From: Sodiomyces alkalinus F11
Lineage: Eukaryota; Ascomycota; Sordariomycetes; Glomerellales; Plectosphaerellaceae
Direction of reading: 5' to 3'
DNA: 51,667 nucleotides
NCBI RefSeq assembly: GCF_003711515.1
Contig: NW_021167087.1
Coordinates: 846,494-898,160, forward strand
Positions 1-10,622 of this stretch are shown in pieces. The notes under the pieces were generated by a model that did no database searches, was not told the DNA's origin, and saw only the letters and a program-made list of their open reading frames with translations. Each line of letters begins with the position of its first letter. Positions within the stretch are counted from its first letter, which is position 1. Both the position numbers and the translations under genes were made by a program.

Positions 1-701
1 ACGAAGGAGATAATCGCGGACGGTTTAACGAAGGCACTACCGGAGGAAGGAATCAAAAGACTACAGTAATAGCTTAATTTAACGGATTAAAAGGACCGTA
101 TTGAGTAGTCTAAACGACTACACAAAGAGATTAAACGCGCTAAAGCCACGGCCACAGTAACGACGAAGGCCCCCGAGGGCGTAGCAGATCCGATAGATAT
201 AGATCCGATTAAGCAGATCCGGCCAATCAGGATCGAGGAACTAAATAAGATAGAATTAAATTAAACGGTTAAATAGGGCGGATTTAGATCCCTTTTACGA
301 GGGCGTTTTCCCCTAACTATTAATTTTACGACAGAAAAGTTAAGAGCGTTTGGTTTAAACCGAAGCCTCTAATTAGTCAGTTAATCTGGGAAGACCCACC
401 TTAACTAAAGGGGTGTATCGTATAGGCAGGACCACGATATAGCCTATAGGGGATCCAGGGGGGATCCACTCCATAACTAAGGGCTCCGGATATCAGGGAC
501 TTCGGGCATCAGGATATAATAAGGGTGGATACTGGAAAAGACCGGATAGGATCTAAATAACATAGTACCCATAACGGAGTCTTCACCACCCAAATTAAGG
601 GCATAAGAGACTCTCCTAGATATAACTTAACACAATACATACACACGAGATTTCTGCTCTACTAAGTTAATCATTCAAGTGCCTATTTGACGTGCGATAC
701 T
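1..701 (+). mobile_element. 3' end of a Ty1/Copia retrotransposon (RNase H tail plus 3' LTR)
   Basis: Frame 1 from base 1 reads through the motif ADGLTKALP and stops at 67-69. This is the usual C-terminal end of the Copia reverse transcriptase/RNase H polyprotein. The downstream spacer ends in a purine tract (aaagggg) directly before TGTATCG, as expected for a polypurine tract followed by a 3' LTR. The rest of the element lies outside the window. CpA and TpG are still fairly common here and the reading frame is open, so this copy is less RIP-mutated than its relative at 2215-2699. Seen: the ORF tail, purine tract and repeat. Family-level inference: Copia. Confidence 0.75.
414..701 (+). repeat. 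Copia 3' LTR, copy 1
   Basis: It begins TGTATCG after a purine tract and ends near cgatac, giving short inverted ends. About 288 bp. It aligns along its length with 2437-2699, sharing for example tgtatcgtatag at the start and tagatataacttaa near the end. The exact 3' boundary is uncertain by a few bases. Confidence 0.6.
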
Positions 702-2214
702 TCGCTCCTTAAGACTACGCTCCGCTACTCTTTATTACTTCTTAAGGACTACTTATTTACTTCCTTAAAGGCTACTTTATTTACTTTAAAAGACTATTTT
801 ATTTACTCGTATAATAACTGCTTTATTTATACCTCGAGGGGTCTTAGACTAAAAGTGGCTAGACCCCGATAGGCTTATACCTAGGACCTATTATAACTAC
901 TATTATAGGTATATAATAATACCTAAGCTAAATAAAACCGATAATAAAGATTAAAACTAAAAGCGAAAGTTAATTACTATACTAGATACTACTCCCTAAA
1001 TAGCTTTAGCGTATAGCTAGTATATCTAATAGATATTATAACTATATAAGATATTATTTTTAATAAAGATCACACTTCTAAGTAGAATTAAGATATTATA
1101 GATAAAAGCGACGCTATTACTATTACTATAAATAAAAATAAGGCTATCGCTATTATTTTAAAATAGACTATTATTATGGATATAGAATATACTACTACTA
1201 CTATAGATTATAGTACCGCTATTATTATAGAAGATACGACTACTATTAATATGAAAACCTATACTATTAGTACTATACGTACTATTACTATTAGTATAGG
1301 TTAAAATACTACCTTTAGTATTATTATAAGACAAGCTATTATTATCGCTACGGATAAGAATTCAGGATTTACTACTATATCGTTTAAGCTATTCCCTACG
1401 CCTATAATATCAGTAGTAAATGGTCCGGCGCATATATTCTTTATAGCGTTATCCGTAGTTAAAGATATAAAGGAAAATAATAACTAATAATAGTTAGCCA
1501 CGGGTATCTTTAAGGGGTGCCTATTAGCTATACGCTTATTACCTACGCGCTTATCTATTATAAGTCTTTATATAACTAAGAAGGTATAGAATAATAATAT
1601 ATAAAAGGCGTTCTTTAGCGTTAAAAGAATATATAACTCTATATATATAAGGAAGTAAGCTATTAATAATACCGATAATATTAGCACTAAAAAGTCCTCT
1701 CTTTTTAATATCTCTTAGCTACTATTATATTTAACCCGCGATACTCTCCTACCTTTATATAACTACTACTATAATATATACCTTTAACTATTATAAGAGC
1801 GGTGGTTATAGACTATATGGGAGTACCTTAAAAGGTATTAGTAAATAGACTCCTAAGAGAGGTAAGTCTATATTAGGCTAATAAATATAAGTCCTTACCT
1901 ATATATATATATATATATATATCCAAGTTTAATAAAAAAGAAATTCTTACTAAATATAAAGTATACTTTATAGTATAAGAAGATTAATAAAAGCGATTAA
2001 AACTAAAAGATATATATACTATAATATTAGCCTTATAGTTATTCTGTCTATTAATAGCTATTACTCCCTAGTTTAACCTAAAGATAAGGTAGTATAATAC
2101 TATTAACGTATTTGTTAATATAAGCCTTAAAAAGGAAGTATTTATAACAATACTATAAGACTATAGTAGCGATAGTGATAATAATAATAATACCTACTAA
2201 AATCATAGTTAACC
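702..2214. other. AT-rich RIP-degraded DNA, no gene recognised
   Basis: Very AT-rich sequence dominated by tat/tta/ata triplets, with almost no CpA or TpG and with runs of (TA)n near 1899-1921. The only open frame, a 61-residue stretch at 687-872, begins inside the LTR end and is low complexity. I treat it as chance. The region separates two Copia 3' ends and probably contains older nested insertions that have decayed too far to name. Confidence 0.6.
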
Positions 2215-2699
2215 TAATAGATATAGAGCTAATTAAGCCGATCGGGGCTAATTAAAAGCAAACTAATTAAAATAGATTTAAATTAAACGTTTAAATAGAG
2301 TAGATTTATATCCTTTTTATAAGGGCGTTTTCTCTTAATAATTATTTTTATAATAGAAAAGTTTATAGGCGTTTAGTTTAAACTAAAGCCTTTAATTACT
2401 TAGTTAAACTAAGAAGACGTATCTTAAATAAGGGGGTGTATCGTATAGTTACGGGACTATAATACGGTCTTTACGGGATTTATACGTAATTTAGGGCTTC
2501 AGATCTCGGGAATTAGAATATAATAAGAGTAGATATTAAGAATACCTAGATAGAAGCTAAGTAATACAGTACCTATAATAGAGTCTATACTATTTAAATT
2601 AAAGAAATAAGAGACTTATATAGATATAACTTAATATAATATATATATATATTTTTCTTTATTAGACTAATTATATACGTGTTATTTTAATATACGATA
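2215..2699 (+). mobile_element. Second, more degraded Copia 3' end with LTR
   Basis: This segment aligns with about 190-701. It has the same internal 3' spacer, the same purine tract (aaataaggggg) and an LTR starting TGTATCGTATAG at 2437 and ending near atacgata at about 2699 (about 263 bp). Differences from the first copy are mostly C-to-T and G-to-A, which is the RIP direction. No RNase H reading frame is recognisable upstream. It is either a solo fragment or the end of an element whose body is unrecognisable. Confidence 0.6.
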
Positions 2700-3234
2700 A
2701 GATTAATAAAGCTTAAATATATTTATAGACTAAAACCTCTTTATAAGCTATATACTACTCTATACTAAATATCTTATTATTACTACTATAGGTCTTAAAT
2801 ATTGGCTATAGGCTATAGTATACTATATCTAAATCCTTAGATTTAGTAATGTATTTATAGACTAATATATCGAATAGTATAGCGTAATATATATATATAT
2901 ATATATATATTACGCTATACTATTCTATATATAAGGCTATATAATACTTCTTATTCTATACTTAATATAATTAATATAATAAAGAAGATATAAGAATATA
3001 TATAAAAAGAATATATTTATATTACTTAGATTATTATTTTTATATTCTTACTATATATATAGAGTATAGCTATACTATTATTAGATTGGACTTAATACAT
3101 ATAACTAGTATTAGCTACACTGTAAATAATATATTATTATACTTATTATACTTATTATACTTCTCTGCTTATTTAATCTAACTTTATGAAACTTTTCTTA
3201 TTAATATTATACGTATACTTACCTTACCTCTCTG
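2700..3234. other. AT-rich DNA between Copia LTR and integrase-type element
   Basis: No reading frame or recognisable domain. Apart from the palindrome at 2872-2925 it consists of RIP-like tat/ata sequence. Cytosines survive mainly in CpG or CpT contexts. Confidence 0.5.
2872..2925. repeat. Perfect 54-nt AT-rich palindrome
   Basis: Arms of 15 nt (GAATAGTATAGCGTA and its reverse complement TACGCTATACTATTC) flank an uninterrupted 24-nt (AT)n centre, so the whole 54 nt is a perfect inverted repeat. Pairing continues for several more bases on both sides after one mismatch. It could extrude as a cruciform. It may be the junction of two head-to-head element ends. No function is assigned. Confidence 0.85.
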
Positions 3235-3439
3235 TACAGAACTGTATATAATACCACCGATATACGAGGTAGACGATAGGATCTTAAACCTCTTCGCGAG
3301 GAGGTCTATCGCCGCTAGGAATAGGGCTTTACCGACGACTCGATTTACGACTATATACGATAGAAAACAGGTATATTAATTAGCCGTATAACGTTATAGC
3401 GGCGTTATAAGGCCTGGGGTCTTTCTCGCGAAACACGTA

Positions 3440-4890
3440 TAGTAATATCCACGGATCTTATTCGACGCGTACACGAGCTCTTCTTCGAAAACCTAAATAA
3501 CGCCGAGCTACTACGATAGCTATAGACCGAAGGCTTCCAGATATCGAAATACGGGCTTAAAGATATTCGTAGACGTAATAAGTTATAGCGGCGGTAAGAT
3601 ACGCCCCGTATTGAGGAGGCGAAAGCTAAGATACGAGAATTCTTTAAACGCGAAGACCTTAAGGCCTCCTTTACACGTGGGCTCGGCGCTATATAGCTCT
3701 ATATATTTATACGATAGAAGGGCTATATAATTAGCCGCTATACTTTTTACCGTACCTATTCGGAACTCTTCCCTAAAGAGGTTATAGCGCGTTTAAAGGA
3801 GATACGGTACCGAAGAAAGGGCTGAATAACGCCGGGACCGAATTTCTTTTAGTCTATAGATACGTACGATAAGCTTCTTCCTTTCGGCTTCGAGATTTAT
3901 ACCGGTATCGATACGTATACCCGATTTATAACTTAGTCTTACGTAGGCGTCTTGGCGTATACTACTAGGAATATCTTTACGTAGTATATTAACGTTATAC
4001 GTAAGACTGGATTTATCCCGCGGTTTATTCGATCCGACCGGGGTAAAAAGATAACCTTACTCGCCGGTGCGTACTAGTATATATCTATATAGACTCGTAT
4101 AACAAAGAACGTAGCCGGAGAGGAGGTTCCGATTAAGTTTAAAGACTACTAGGTATTTAGAAAGAGTATCTATAATTAACGGATTAAGGCTTAGTGGAAT
4201 AGACTCTGCTAGTCCCGTTCGGTACACTAAAGGGTAAGTAAAACTATTTACTATCGTTATTTTACCTTTTACTAATATATCTTTAGGAGTACTTTATCTA
4301 CCTATCCGAAAACGATCTTTTCGATAACCGTTTAATCGCTAACCATATTACACTACTTTATGTGTATATACCGCTTATACGTTTAGACTTTATACGATTT
4401 ATTTAAGTCTATAATAACTACCGGATCCGCGTATAACTATCTAGACCTTATATTATTACGGGTAAGCTATAGGTACTTTATCACTAGGCCGAATAGAACT
4501 TTCAAGTTCGGCTAGATCCTATACGGCTCCGTACACTAGAAACGCTTCTTACGGAAGACCTATTGTAGCTTAACGCGTATCTGCCGGCGGACGTGATAGC
4601 GATATACTCGGCGATAAAGCAGACTATAAAGGGTCTCTAAGAGTTACTAACTATATAGGGTAAAAAGTACCCTACTCTACCACTTTATAGTTATATACGG
4701 AACGGCTTATATACCTATATTACCGCGAGGACGGAGCCCCCGCTAGTCTTATTACCCGCACCGCGTAGTAGTATTACCGCGATAAAGGACCTACTCGAAA
4801 AGGAGGGTCTAAATATAGAATAAGCTATTACGGAGACTAACAGGACTATAGACTTTTCGGATATAGAAAGCGAGAGTAGTAATTAATTCT
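3440..4890 (+). pseudogene. RIP-inactivated integrase-core (DDE/rve-like) protein gene
   Basis: One plus-strand frame can be followed for most of this stretch despite many TAG codons. The N-terminal part reads VHELFFENLNNAELLR followed by EGFQISKYGLKDIRR, a helix-turn-helix-like region typical of fungal integrase-core proteins. Near 3860-4060 come motifs resembling the catalytic core: IDTYDKLLPFGFEIYTGID, then, after about 50 residues, PRFIRSDRGKK. These carry candidate first and second acidic residues of a DDE triad. The third acidic residue could not be placed. The C-terminal end is acidic (DFSDIESESSN). Stops sit where Trp or Gln would fit, consistent with RIP. Family assignment is by motif resemblance only. 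It is certainly non-functional as it stands. Confidence 0.6.
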
Positions 4891-5028
4891 AAGGCTTTAT
4901 ATCGGTACTAATCGAAAATATACGTTTCCGGCCGCGAAGATCTATTATTAGTGGTGGCACCTTACTTTTACCCGCCTCCTCCTACTCCTCCGTGCCTTTA
5001 TCCTCCTCTTCTATATAACCCTATATAT

Positions 5029-5111
5029 CGGTATAATCTACTATATCGGTCTTAACCTCCGACTACGCGTCGGTGTAATCTACTATCTCGGTCTTAACCT
5101 TCGCCTACGGC
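5029..5111. repeat. Two-copy tandem repeat, about 42 bp unit
   Basis: Units beginning tcggtataatctactat and tcggtgtaatctactat follow each other directly and share the continuation tcggtcttaacct. They fall in the basic tail of the minus-strand decayed ORF and would add a 14-residue repeat to it. Confidence 0.6.
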
Positions 5112-5159
5112 TTAGTAAACGTTACCGGCTTAGTCTTAACCTTTACCTTTACTACTTAT

Positions 5160-6010
5160 TTCCCTTTACCCTTTCCTGCCTGCCTCTTTACGCGCGGACC
5201 CTTTCTAACTTCCTTCTTTATAGCGATTAGTACCTCTTCCTTATCGTTATTTTGCTTTATACGCTTACTAGAGATTGCCTTTAGTACGGGCACCTAGGTC
5301 TTCCGGAGGAAGGTAAGGTAATACTCCTGTATTAGACTAAGACCTGATTCGCGTAGAAACACACGGAGCGTTATAGTGTTATATGCCTTATATCGGAAGA
5401 AGATAATGTTTTTCGGATTCTTCGCGTTATATAGAAATAGGGTAAGGTCCTGCTTAAACTAATAAGAAGATATCTTAGGGATAAACTAGCTAATAATATA
5501 GCGTATAAGGTCTTAGTGGGTCGGGAAAGTCTAGTCTAGTAAAATCGTAACGCGGCCGGTAATTTTTTATCCACCGATTTTTATATACTTGAAGATATCT
5601 ACGCCACCAATATCTTATATATAGAACTCGACGCTATATAGGCCGATACTAATCTCTTTTATAGTCTTCGGCTACTGTTCTTATCGGGTTAATTAGATAC
5701 TAGCCCTATGCTACGCTTTACCGGTTTAAAATACAGTAATAAGCGTTCTGCCTTATACCTACGCCTAGGCGACGGCCCCCGGTACGTAAACTGCCTTAGT
5801 CGATTCCGTATACTCCTGCTTTAGTCGTGGGGGAGTATCTCCGGTTAGGTTAATAACGGATTCGTCGGTATAGGGGTCCGTTAACTCTTTTTTAACCTAT
5901 AAAGTTTCGAACCGGGGTGCTTTATAAGTCGAGCATACTACTTAGTCGGGATTAGTATTAAAAAGGATTATATAATAGACCTTTAGCTTTAGGCAGATAA
6001 GGACTGCCGC
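5160..6010 (-). pseudogene. RIP-inactivated ORF of unknown function, partner of the integrase-core gene
   Basis: On the minus strand a single frame reads as protein with RIP-type stops: segments such as SVEFYI, DIGGVDIFKYIKIGG, then KITGRVTILLD, then FLYNAKNPKNIIFFRYKAYN, followed by a long Lys/Arg-rich tail. The tail overlaps a two-copy tandem repeat of about 42 bp at roughly 5029-5111. I do not recognise the family. It converges on the integrase-core gene with about 270 bp between their ends and lies inside the same putative inverted ends, so it could be an accessory protein of that element. Its start is not defined. Confidence 0.4.
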
Positions 6011-6104
6011 GGGCGTTATTATGCAGGCTCTTATATAACGGTTAGTGTAGATATATTTTCTGAGAAATTTCTGCTATCGTTATGTAGATATATACAGGAC
6101 TGTA

Positions 6105-6870
6105 TAAGGGCCCTTTTTATATATACTCTAATACCCCGGTTAATTATATCTCCCTATATCTATATACAAATTATGCTATAAGGTAAAAAAGGTCTACGGT
6201 CCGGGTGAATGTAATAATTTATAATTACTATTTTTAGAAGTTGAAACAGTCTGCCCTGCGGCTTTCGGTAGAACAGACTACATACTATCGATATATATGC
6301 CTAATCGTCCAGAACGGGGATAGCTATAAGGCTTGGCCTCCTAATATACGCGAACATGTCCAACTAAGGTAGTGGACGAATATTTGACAGTCCAATTCTT
6401 CGCACTTATTTACGCTTCTGTCTCCCTTTCTCTATTTTAGTGCTCAACTTGTTCTCCTGCAAACGCTCGCTCATCAGGCTTTGTCGCAACCCTCCGTTGG
6501 GCATGCACACTCTTTCGTCATTTTGAGTCCCAGGAAACAGCCAAAGTTGCTAAATGCAGAAAGCAGACACTTGTACCTAATGCAAAACCGAAAATCAAGG
6601 AAAATATCATGGCTCCGAACTGCCAACGCGGGATTGTTGGGTCTGTTCTGAGCCCGAAAGTGAACAATAAAGTGGAATGCCATGACCAACAACCGCGTTA
6701 TCTGTATAGGGTATCATAAAGTTCCTCGCTTCCCAAACATTCTTTTTTTGTTTTTTTTGTTGTGCTTCTCCCTTGCTCAGACGTGACTCGCAAACAAGTT
6801 CCAATACCTCCTTCAGCTCTGTTGCTATTACCACAAAAGATCGGGCTCACAAACTCCAGGCGTGGCTCGT
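6105..6870. other. Transition from the AT-rich block into the gene island
   Basis: RIP-like AT-rich sequence gives way between about 6240 and 6400 to balanced sequence where CpA and TpG are normal again (caggctttgtcgcaaccctcc). The stretch just after it contains short open frames only, none with protein-like composition. It probably includes the 3' UTR of the membrane protein gene on the minus strand. Confidence 0.5.
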
Positions 6871-7837
6871 CTAGAACCGATTCATCTCCGTGTCCTCAAC
6901 AAATCCCTTACCATCGGTCAAGTCGCAAGGTGCCGCCAGGAGCTCACCCCGGAGAATCTCCACGGTGGACACCAGGGGGAATAGGAGGACGATGACGGAG
7001 AGCAGCTGCCCGAAGCTCCACTCCTTCTCGCCCGCCTCCAAGGGAAAGCTAGGCCCGTGGCCGAGCGCGTCGGACGCGAAGAGGCAACGCACGATGGCCC
7101 CGGTGGCGAGCGCCCCCATGAGCAGCGTGCCCACCAGCTTGACCGGCTTGGCGAAGCGCTGCGTGCGGGCGTGCAGGTACCAGCTGGCCAGGAAAAAGAC
7201 CACCACGTTGGCGGCCATGACGGCGATGGTGCCGAAGTAGCTCAGGCCGCTGCGGGTGGCGCCGCTGCCGCTGATGCCGGCTTCCCAGACGCAGCCGATG
7301 GGGACCGGGTCGTCGGTCAGGCCCCGCTCGACGGCGCGGAGGATGAAGACGCCGTAGACGACGGAGAGCGCCATGTTGACGAACATGAGGAACTGGCGCA
7401 ACCACCGCAGCACCCAGTCGCGCCGAAAGTCGTGGACGAGGGAGAGCAACGTCGCGTTGTGGACGGTTTGGGCCAGCAGGCCCAGGCACCAGACGATGAA
7501 GAAATGATATGTGATCATAGATCGCCACTTGGCCAGACCGACTGCGTGGATGCCGATGCCCAGGAGGATCTGCTGGTCCGAGTAGCTGCTGAGAAGTCGG
7601 CGGCGGATGTTGGACGGCTTGCCCTTGAACTCGGATAGGATGATTGTGAGACTCAGGATGAGGGCGAGGCCGGCCGTGAAGAAGAACGACAACAGGACCT
7701 GTGAGAGATTGGTTAGCTTTTGGACTTTTTGATTCTCTTGTATCGGAGAGGGATGCGCTTACACCAGTGCCGGCGACGCCCGCATCGCAAGGCACAGGCC
7801 CGGTGGGTGGGTTTTTGCACACATTGGGGAATGACAT
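6871..7837 (-). CDS. Fungal multi-pass integral membrane protein of unknown function
   Basis: Two exons, 7837-7763 and 7698-6871, joined across a 64-nt intron (GTAAGC donor, CACAG acceptor), give 300 residues. The N-terminus is short and Cys/Pro-rich (MSFPNVCKNPP), followed by VAGTGVLLSFFFTAGL. That resembles the D-x-x-G-x-G-V-hydrophobic start seen in a large family of uncharacterised fungal membrane proteins. Hydrophobic segments recur through the protein (for example ITYHFFIVWCLGLLA, IAVMAANVVVFFLASWYL, LLSVIVLLFPLV), giving about seven predicted membrane spans. The C-terminal tail is acidic and soluble. The ATG at 7837 was chosen because the exon-2 frame has no ATG upstream of its first span. 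No transport or receptor function can be assigned. It is the first gene of the island beside the transposon block. Confidence 0.8.
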
Positions 7838-9007
7838 GGTGCCACGAGAAACCGAGAAGAAGCCACCAAGGAGGATTCGACTGGGAGGCGAAGCCAGAAG
7901 AGTCGTGAAGAAAGCGATGCAGGTGAGGATAATAGGACTTTTACTGTCCCCCCTCCCCCTATCCCAGGGTTGTCCTCGGGATCAATCCCCAATACCTCCG
8001 TGTCTTGCTTTGTGTCTTGTGTTGGTGGTCAGCTGTGGGCGATGGTAGCGGCAGACGGTATCTCATGTAAGTTGGCCCCGACACTGGAATCCCTTCTCAT
8101 TTATTAGGCGTCGCTGGCTTTTAGCTGGCTCTAGCTGGCTCTAGCTTGTGCGGGAATTGTTTGCTTGATTGTTGATTTCGTCGCGGCAGGTCGCATATTA
8201 CATACGATTTTACGATGCAGTGTTAAGCGCTTTGCCTGGTTGCATGAAACGACTCCCCCACTGCCTGGGTGGAATGAGTGGTTCTCGGCGCCTTGAGCAG
8301 AATCAGGGCGGTTCTTTGAAGATGAACCTCGTCCATTCAATCTTATTTCCTCACTCTAGTTCCAACAAAGAAGCTCCTTGTCTTTTGTTATTATAATTAT
8401 AATTATTTTTGGTTACTCTGCTTTACTCTGCTTTACTCTCCCCTCTGTAAGGTAGAGTGGTTATTACCGCGCGCCTATTCTTTATCTTCTTGTGATTTGC
8501 AAAGGGCAAATCTTGCACAATGCGACCGATGGTATTTTGCATTCTCCACGCCAAAATAGCTGTCTTTTAGTTTGTCAAGCATCTGTTCACGATGGGGATT
8601 GTTCTAGACAACAGGTTTCGATACCGACGACGGACGCCCGCACATTTCCACCCGACCACATTCATCTTGAGGCACGTGATTCGACTTTTCGACTTTTCGA
8701 CTTTTCGGCACTTCATGTTGAAATTCAACGCGACTTGGCTTAGATTAAGGGGGTATCGATGTAAACTATCCTGTCTGGACGCGAGTCCTTTGAAACTATT
8801 CTGAAAAAAAGCAAACCCGAACCAAACCAAAGAACACACATTGTCTGCAGCCGTTTTCAAAAGCGTCCTGTGTTCCGCTGCTGATCATTGTCAGTTAAGT
8901 AGTAATATAAACACCCGCCCTGGGACGCCCGAATCCGGGACGTTCGCTCCAGCTCCAATTCAAAAAAAAATTCTTTCCTCCTTTATTTTTATGTTTATTT
9001 TTTATTT
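7838..9007. other. Intergenic region upstream of the membrane protein gene
   Basis: No coding sequence supported. It contains the promoter of the minus-strand membrane protein gene, a CACGTG E-box near 8673, a direct repeat of cgactttt (three copies, about 8684-8708) and a T-rich tract near 8960-9007 that fits the 3' UTR of the next minus-strand gene. Confidence 0.5.
8684..8708. repeat. Octamer tandem repeat (cgactttt), three copies
   Basis: Three consecutive copies of cgactttt lie about 10 bp from a CACGTG motif. It is a short simple repeat in non-coding DNA, and no function is inferred. Confidence 0.7.
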
Positions 9008-9667
9008 TTACAGATCCTCCGGCGGCGTCACCCTCCTCCGCTTCCGCCGACTCGACACCGCAGCGCTAAGGCACGTATCGCCACACTCGCCGCACAAGCG
9101 GGACTCGTAGCGGTCCGTCTTGCGGCGCAAGTGGCCGCAGCCGCACATCCACAGCTCCTCGTGGGAGCGAGTGCGGATCTGGTCGCCGGGGGCGTAGAAG
9201 CGGGTGCGCACGCCGCACTCGATGCAGAAAAGGGGCAGGTTGAAGCGGAGGGCGGGCGGGGGCACGCGGGCGCGCGGGTCGGGGTCGCGGCGCAGCTGGC
9301 CGTCGGGGAACAGGATGGCGGTCTGGGCCTGGTCGACCTCGAAGCAGGCGGCGGGGCGCATGCGGTAGCAGAGGAGCTGGCAGCCCATCTTGTTGCAGTT
9401 TTTGGAGCGGATTTCGGCTTCGAGGACGGCGGCTTTTCGTTGCCAGGAGGAGGGGGGGCGTGGGGGGTCGGCGGAGGCGGGGCGGAAGAAGCGCTGGGAG
9501 GGGGAGGGAGGGGGTTGAGGTGGTGGTTCTTGTTGTTGTAGTTGTTGTTGTTGTTGTTGTTGTTCGTTGGTTGATTCGGCTTCGGTGGCTGATGTGGCGG
9601 TTTCCTTGGCTGATGCAGCCGGTTTAGGTGGAGGTCGAGCGATACGTGTTTGGGGGTCGATAGCCAT
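9008..9667 (-). CDS. Cys-rich, putatively nuclear hypothetical protein
   Basis: A single uninterrupted frame of 219 residues with GC-rich codon use like its neighbours. The N-terminal half is low complexity: a Gln tract (residues about 36-47) and Pro-rich stretches. The C-terminal half carries several Cys pairs: MGCQLLC, LFCIECGV, LWMCGCGHLRR and RLCGECGDTC. Their spacing suggests one or two zinc-ribbon-like folds. The end is strongly basic (SSRRKRRRVTPP), a classic nuclear-localisation type cluster. It belongs to no family I can name. A DNA- or RNA-associated nuclear role is an inference from the zinc-ligand pattern and basic tail. The ATG at 9667 starts the longest open frame and has a good context (agccATGGCT). 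Confidence 0.72.
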   Translation of the reverse strand: MAIDPQTRIARPPPKPAASAKETATSATEAESTNEQQQQQQQLQQQEPPPQPPPSPSQRFFRPASADPPRPPSSWQRKAAVLEAEIRSKNCNKMGCQLLCYRMRPAACFEVDQAQTAILFPDGQLRRDPDPRARVPPPALRFNLPLFCIECGVRTRFYAPGDQIRTRSHEELWMCGCGHLRRKTDRYESRLCGECGDTCLSAAVSSRRKRRRVTPPEDL

Positions 9668-10589
9668 GGTGGTTTTGTGGGTGGGCGAGATTGGGGATTG
9701 AGAGACTCGGCGGACGGAGCAGAGAGCGAGAGAGATGGAGGTAGAGGGCCTTCCTTGTGGAGGTGGGGAGAGAGTTGTTAGTCAATGGCGAGAAGCCGAG
9801 GTTCACAATTTCGATTCGTCTGATGGAGCGTGGCCAAAACCTGCGCAGAGAGTAGTAGTGATGGAGTAGATGAATGGTAGATAGAGCATGGGAAGACGAC
9901 GAAGATGTAATGCTTTTAAAAATCTCGTTCAGACTACGAATACCTCAACTACCATCGCCACGAGAAAGTAGAGGACGTCAGCCAGTTGCAGATGGATTGT
10001 CAAACCGGAGTTAAACTTCCATGTCCTATGCTCCTCGGGGATGTCCTTCGTACAGATAGACAGCGACATGGGCCGGGGTTGTTTGGATAAATCGGTTTAC
10101 ATCCTGGTCTTGCGGCGGCCGATCCCTTAGCATGGTCTCTTTGAATAGGTTGTAGAGACCGAGTGGTGCGCGAAGGGTTAGGTTAGGATAGGATAGGTTA
10201 GCTCCAAGCAACGAGCAACGAGCAACGGGGTCTGAGGGGGGCCCCATGGCCTAGTCCAGGCTAGCCAGTGTCGATGGTGAAGCGGGAAAAGACGGGGCTG
10301 AGCTGCAAACCCCGATGTCCGATGCGCCAAACCCCGATGCAACGATGTGCGAGGCGGGTTGCAAACCGCATGAACGTACATTTGTAGGGGAAAAGGAGGA
10401 GGTCAAACCAGGTCAAGGCCAGTTTGTCGAGCCGGATTAGGACAACGGCCTTTGAGGGTTGCGAGTCACTAGTTAGGATTTAGCCCTCGGTGGCGCTGGT
10501 AATGACACAACTCGCATGATGTTGCCGGGGCGTGACATGGCTACGCTGCTGGGCGTTGGGCGTGGGGTGGTAGGGTAGTGATGATGATG

Positions 10590-10622
10590 GGTGATGGGCG
10601 ATGGGCGATGGGCCGATGGGCG
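10590..10622. repeat. Heptamer tandem repeat (gatgggc), about four copies
   Basis: gatgggt, gatgggc, gatgggc, gatgggcc and gatgggc follow each other with one length variant. It lies in non-coding DNA. Confidence 0.8.

Larger units (their letters stand above)
3235..6104. mobile_element. Putative 2.9-kb TIR element with an integrase-core gene and a convergent second ORF
   Basis: The interval is bounded by a 16-bp inverted pair: TACAGAACTGTATATA at 3235-3250 and, on the other strand, TACAGTCCTGTATATA at 6089-6104 (14 of 16 identical). Between them lie a plus-strand decayed gene with integrase-core features (about 3440-4890) and a minus-strand decayed gene (about 5160-6010) that point towards each other. 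Both frames are broken mainly by TAG/TAA where Trp or Gln would be expected, the hallmark of RIP. No target-site duplication could be recognised. The inverted ends are short and themselves partly palindromic, so the element boundaries are tentative while the two coding remnants are firmer. Confidence 0.45.

Noticed and set aside
687..872. Small ORF in the AT-rich left block
   Set aside because: Low-complexity Leu/Tyr/Thr sequence in RIP-type DNA, starting inside an LTR end.
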